From the NCBI GenBank assembly GCA_964431965.1, contig CAYSLU010000066.1, forward strand, positions 1-30,831: 30,831 bases of DNA, in the 5' to 3' direction. Positions within the stretch are counted from its first letter, which is position 1; every line of letters begins with the position of its first letter. The DNA comes from CAYSLU01 sp964431965. GTDB taxonomy: Bacteria; Verrucomicrobiota; Kiritimatiellia; CAIKKV01; CAYSLU01. Positions 28,092 through 30,831 of this stretch are shown here, in pieces. The notes under the pieces were generated by a model. That model saw only the letters and a list, made by a program, of their open reading frames with translations. It was not told the origin of the DNA and ran no database searches. The position numbers and the translations under genes are program-made.

Positions 28092-30650
28092 TCAGCGAAC
28101 GGTCAGCGTCGCCGTTGCGCTGGTGATCGAGCCGAGCGCGTTCGAGACGACAACGGTGTACTTCCCGGCTTTGGCGCGCTGGACGTTCGTCAGCTTGAGG
28201 GACGCGGAGGTCGCTCCGGCGATGGCCGTCCCGTTGAACCGCCACTGATAGCGCAGGGGAGCGGTTCCCGACGCGCTGACGGAGAATGTCACAGTCGCTC
28301 CGCGGGAGACCGTCTGGCTCTTCGGCTGCGACGTGATCGACGGGACGATGCCCACGGTCAGCGTCGCGCTCGCGCTCTGTGCGGAGCCGAAGGCGTTTGA
28401 AACGGCCGCCCGGTAGGTGCCCGCGTTGGCGAGTTGCACGCTGGCGATCCGGAACGTGGTGCCCGTGGCGCCGGGGATGACCGCTCCGTTGAAGAGCCAC
28501 CGGATCGACACCGGCGCCGTGCCGGCCACGGCGACGGAGAACACGGCGGTGGCGCCGGCCTTGTTTGTCTGGCTCTGCGGCTGCGAGACGATGGAGGCCG
28601 GAATGCCGACGACGAGCGGGGCGGCTACGCTGAGCGCGCTGCCGAAGGGGTTGGAGACCAGGACGGTGTACTGGCCCGCGTCGGTGGTCCGCACGCTGGC
28701 GATGGCGTAGACGTCGCCGGTGGCGCCCGTGATGGCCGTCCCGTTCCGCCGCCACTCGTAGGCGAGCGGCGAGTCCCCGGATGCCACGACGGCGAACGAG
28801 GCCGCCGTGCCCACGGCGTTTGTGCGCCCGACGGGCGGGGTGACGATCGAAGGCGGAACGGGAAGGGCGAGAACGGTCAGGGTGGCGCCGGAGCTGGTCA
28901 CGGATCCGAAGTCGTTCGACACGACGACGGAATAGACCCCGGCATCCGCCGCCTGGACGTTCGCGAGCGCGAGCGCGGGGGCGTTGGCGCCGGCCAAGTC
29001 GAGCCCGCCGTGCCGCCACTGGTAGCTGAGCGGGGGAGTGCCCGACGCCGTCACGGCGAACCCGGCTGTGCCGCCCGCGTTCGCCGTCGCATTTGTCGGG
29101 CCGCTGATCACGGCCGGAGCATCCGCCGAGAATCCGACATACGTATAGCCGAGCGCCTGGACGCCCTGCACGAGGACCTGGAGATTGGTGAGGCTGAAGA
29201 ACGGGTGGAAGTAGCCGGAGGCCCAGCCGTCCCGGACGACCAGGTTCTTGCGGGCGGCGCGGATCATGTCGGCGGCGGAGCGGGCGGGGTAGTTGGCCCA
29301 GGGCTGCGGCTCGATGTTGCCCAGGTTCTCGGGGATGAGGCGCTGGCCGTACGCATCGCGGTGTATGGAGTACGGGAAGAACTGGCCCGCTATGTGCCCG
29401 GCCTCATCGAAGTAGAGCACGCGGTGCATCGCGTAGGGAAACGCGGCGGCGAAGACCGGGTAGTCCACGGCGGATGCGGCGTAATGAGGCGCCTCAAAGG
29501 CGAAGGCGGTGAGCCCCGCCTGGGCGAGTTCCTGCTTGGCTGCGTTGACGCGGCCCAGCGCCCAAGCGGCGGAGTCTTCCGGGACCGGCGCGTAGAGGTC
29601 CAAGTCATAGGGGTCGAGGGTGTTCGTGTTGAAGCTTTCCCGCCAGAACTCGAAGTCGTCGCCGCTGCATCCGTTGTAGGGGTTGGCGACGGACGAGTAC
29701 TGGTGCGTGTAGCCGTGCGCGATAATCTGTCCCCCGTGCGCCACCATGTAGCGGATGGCCGCCAGGAAGGCAACAGACTGCGCGTCCGAGGCGTCCGACA
29801 GGCGGTGGGTTTCGGGCGTGCCGCCGCTGTTGGCCCCCAGCGGATCCGTGTAGACCGGGACCAGCGCGATCGAGAAGGGAACGTGCAGAGACTCGAGCAG
29901 GTTCGCCACGGCCTTCAGCGTGGCCGGGGTGTATGTCGTGGGGGCGACGTCTTCGATGCGAATGGCGGCGGAGCGGCTGGCGGGGTGATCGATCCCCAGG
30001 ACATCGTGCAGCAGATCGGCGAATGCGATGTACCGATCCTCCTCGCTGATGTACCCGAAGGGAATGTCGGCGAAATACCAGAATCGCCCGCCGTGGACGG
30101 CGTAGGGGATGGCCGCCCCGTCCTCGCGGGTCGCGACCGCCGGGGTTGCGGCGACGTTCGTATCGAGTACGGTCACATACCCGAGTTCGGGATCGAGCTG
30201 GTTCTTGAGGAAAGTCTCGCCCTTGTAGACGACGTTGCTGTAGCCGGTCCAGTCGAGCCAGTTGAAGCGGAACCCGGTCCTGGCTTCGAATGGCGCGCCT
30301 CCGACTTGCCAGATGTTGTACTTGAACCAGCACACGGCGTTGGAGGTGGCCAGGACGTCCTGCTTGAACGCCTCCGGCAGCGGGTTATCGTAGACCGAGC
30401 CGAGGTAGAAGGTCGCGCGCGCGCGATTCACGTCGCCCGGGCGGTAGCTCTCGACCGGCATCGCCTCGAACGCGACTTCCGGGAAATGCCCCAGCAGGTT
30501 GCCGAGCATCTTGGCATAGAGCCCGCCCAGCCAGCCGTAGTCGCCGGTGGAGTCGTACACGATCAGCGCGCTTCCCGGCGCGAGTTGCTGCGCGCTCATG
30601 GGAGCGATGGCGGATAGCAGAACCGTCAAAGCAATAACGATTGTCTTCAT
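28092..30650 (-). CDS. secreted DUF2334 polysaccharide-deacetylase-like protein with four Ig-like domains
   Basis: An 852-aa protein. Residues 1-20 are a signal peptide (MKTIVIALTVLLSAIAPMSA). An N-terminal domain of about 200 residues with a flavodoxin-like start (SALIVYDSTGDYGWLG) follows. The DUF2334 region (about 225-500) has IRIEDVAP, IIAHGYTHQY and FEAPHY, which hold the likely metal-binding Asp and His of NodB-like folds. From about residue 507 to the end come four Ig-like repeats of about 82 residues, each with the pattern QPxSQT, YQWRxNG, GAT, AGxYxVVVSNxxGS and ATLTV. These domains are common in secreted PVC proteins and probably serve adhesion or spacing. It should be a secreted or surface enzyme acting on a polysaccharide. 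The start at 30650 is clear from the signal peptide. It heads the four-gene minus-strand run. Confidence 0.85.
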   Translation of the reverse strand: MKTIVIALTVLLSAIAPMSAQQLAPGSALIVYDSTGDYGWLGGLYAKMLGNLLGHFPEVAFEAMPVESYRPGDVNRARATFYLGSVYDNPLPEAFKQDVLATSNAVCWFKYNIWQVGGAPFEARTGFRFNWLDWTGYSNVVYKGETFLKNQLDPELGYVTVLDTNVAATPAVATREDGAAIPYAVHGGRFWYFADIPFGYISEEDRYIAFADLLHDVLGIDHPASRSAAIRIEDVAPTTYTPATLKAVANLLESLHVPFSIALVPVYTDPLGANSGGTPETHRLSDASDAQSVAFLAAIRYMVAHGGQIIAHGYTHQYSSVANPYNGCSGDDFEFWRESFNTNTLDPYDLDLYAPVPEDSAAWALGRVNAAKQELAQAGLTAFAFEAPHYAASAVDYPVFAAAFPYAMHRVLYFDEAGHIAGQFFPYSIHRDAYGQRLIPENLGNIEPQPWANYPARSAADMIRAARKNLVVRDGWASGYFHPFFSLTNLQVLVQGVQALGYTYVGFSADAPAVISGPTNATANAGGTAGFAVTASGTPPLSYQWRHGGLDLAGANAPALALANVQAADAGVYSVVVSNDFGSVTSSGATLTVLALPVPPSIVTPPVGRTNAVGTAASFAVVASGDSPLAYEWRRNGTAITGATGDVYAIASVRTTDAGQYTVLVSNPFGSALSVAAPLVVGIPASIVSQPQSQTNKAGATAVFSVAVAGTAPVSIRWLFNGAVIPGATGTTFRIASVQLANAGTYRAAVSNAFGSAQSASATLTVGIVPSITSQPKSQTVSRGATVTFSVSASGTAPLRYQWRFNGTAIAGATSASLKLTNVQRAKAGKYTVVVSNALGSITSATATLTVR

Positions 30651-30831
30651 CTCTGTTGCGCCTCAGGCGCCCAAGCCCGCCTGATTGTCTTGATGATGAT
30701 CGCTTGGGAAGAACCGCCGGACCTCGAATCCGAGTATGTGAAGTGAAAACCGGACGTGGGGTTGGCTGCGTCCATACATAGGATGGAATCAACCACCCCA
30801 AAGCACAAGCCAAAATTGCATGGAATGGGGC
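30651..30831. promoter_or_regulatory. upstream region of the Ig-domain gene
   Basis: The last 181 nt contain no gene that I can support. They should hold the promoter of the minus-strand run. A GCGCC/GGCGC hairpin with a 3-nt loop (30658-30670) lies just upstream of the start codon and could affect translation. No convincing -35/-10 pair was found. Confidence 0.3.

Noticed and set aside
28434..30617. A 727-codon plus-strand frame antisense to the DUF2334/Ig gene
   Set aside because: Val/Gly/Arg/Asp-rich shadow of a GC-rich gene, with no recognisable motif.

Overview
This window looks like a chromosomal fragment of a GC-rich, uncultured member of the Planctomycetes-Verrucomicrobia-Lentisphaerae-Kiritimatiellae (PVC) group, probably from a metagenome assembly. 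The hints are the Verrucomicrobia/Kiritimatiellae style of tandem Ig-like domain (SQPxSQT...GATxxxLxLxNVQ), several glycan-active beta-helix proteins, large GT-C membrane glycosyltransferases, and a 100-N scaffold gap. The placement is inferred from protein style only; there is no rRNA or other marker gene. No tRNA, rRNA, IS element or CRISPR array was seen.

Left end (1-2405, minus strand): a three-gene sugar-acid operon behind a good sigma70-like promoter. In transcription order it holds a LarA-family nickel-pincer racemase/epimerase, a UxuB/Gno-like short-chain dehydrogenase, and the start of 6-phosphogluconate dehydrogenase (gnd, cut by the window edge). Together they suggest a route fructuronate to mannonate to gluconate to 6-phosphogluconate to ribulose-5-phosphate. 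A run of degenerate 7-bp repeats lies upstream.

2597-7636 (plus strand): a solitary beta-class DNA methyltransferase, followed by a lower-GC accessory island. The island encodes small unrecognised membrane proteins, two tandem paralogous lipoproteins, a gene broken by the assembly gap, and a polytopic membrane protein with C-terminal ankyrin repeats.

7710-12963 (minus): a GT-C glycosyltransferase with discoidin-like and beta-sandwich C-terminal domains, a GH141-like beta-helix protein, and a 69-aa conserved-looking protein, all tightly spaced. 13227-17083: a UbiA-family prenyltransferase (plus) converging on a flippase-like LPG-synthase-type membrane protein and a second GT-C enzyme (minus, GTGA overlap). 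17181-24740 (plus): a third GT-C protein, a NodB polysaccharide deacetylase lipoprotein, a DUF6259-like putative glycosidase, and an acetyl-xylan-esterase-like hydrolase. 24682-30650 (minus): a secreted DUF2334 protein with four Ig-like domains, a GH28-like beta-helix protein with altered active-site motifs, an aldo/keto reductase, and a nitrilase-superfamily amidohydrolase.

The window therefore combines envelope-glycan construction (UbiA, three GT-C enzymes, flippase-like protein, deacetylase) with glycan and uronic-acid breakdown (GH141-, GH28- and DUF6259-like proteins, esterase, sugar-acid operon). Most of the degradative enzymes lack a visible export signal. The most interesting leads are the LarA-homologue/SDR/Gnd route, the polyprenyl-phosphate-sugar glycosylation locus with a beta-sandwich shared by a glycosyltransferase and a deacetylase, the tandem lipoproteins in the island, and the 7-bp repeats.
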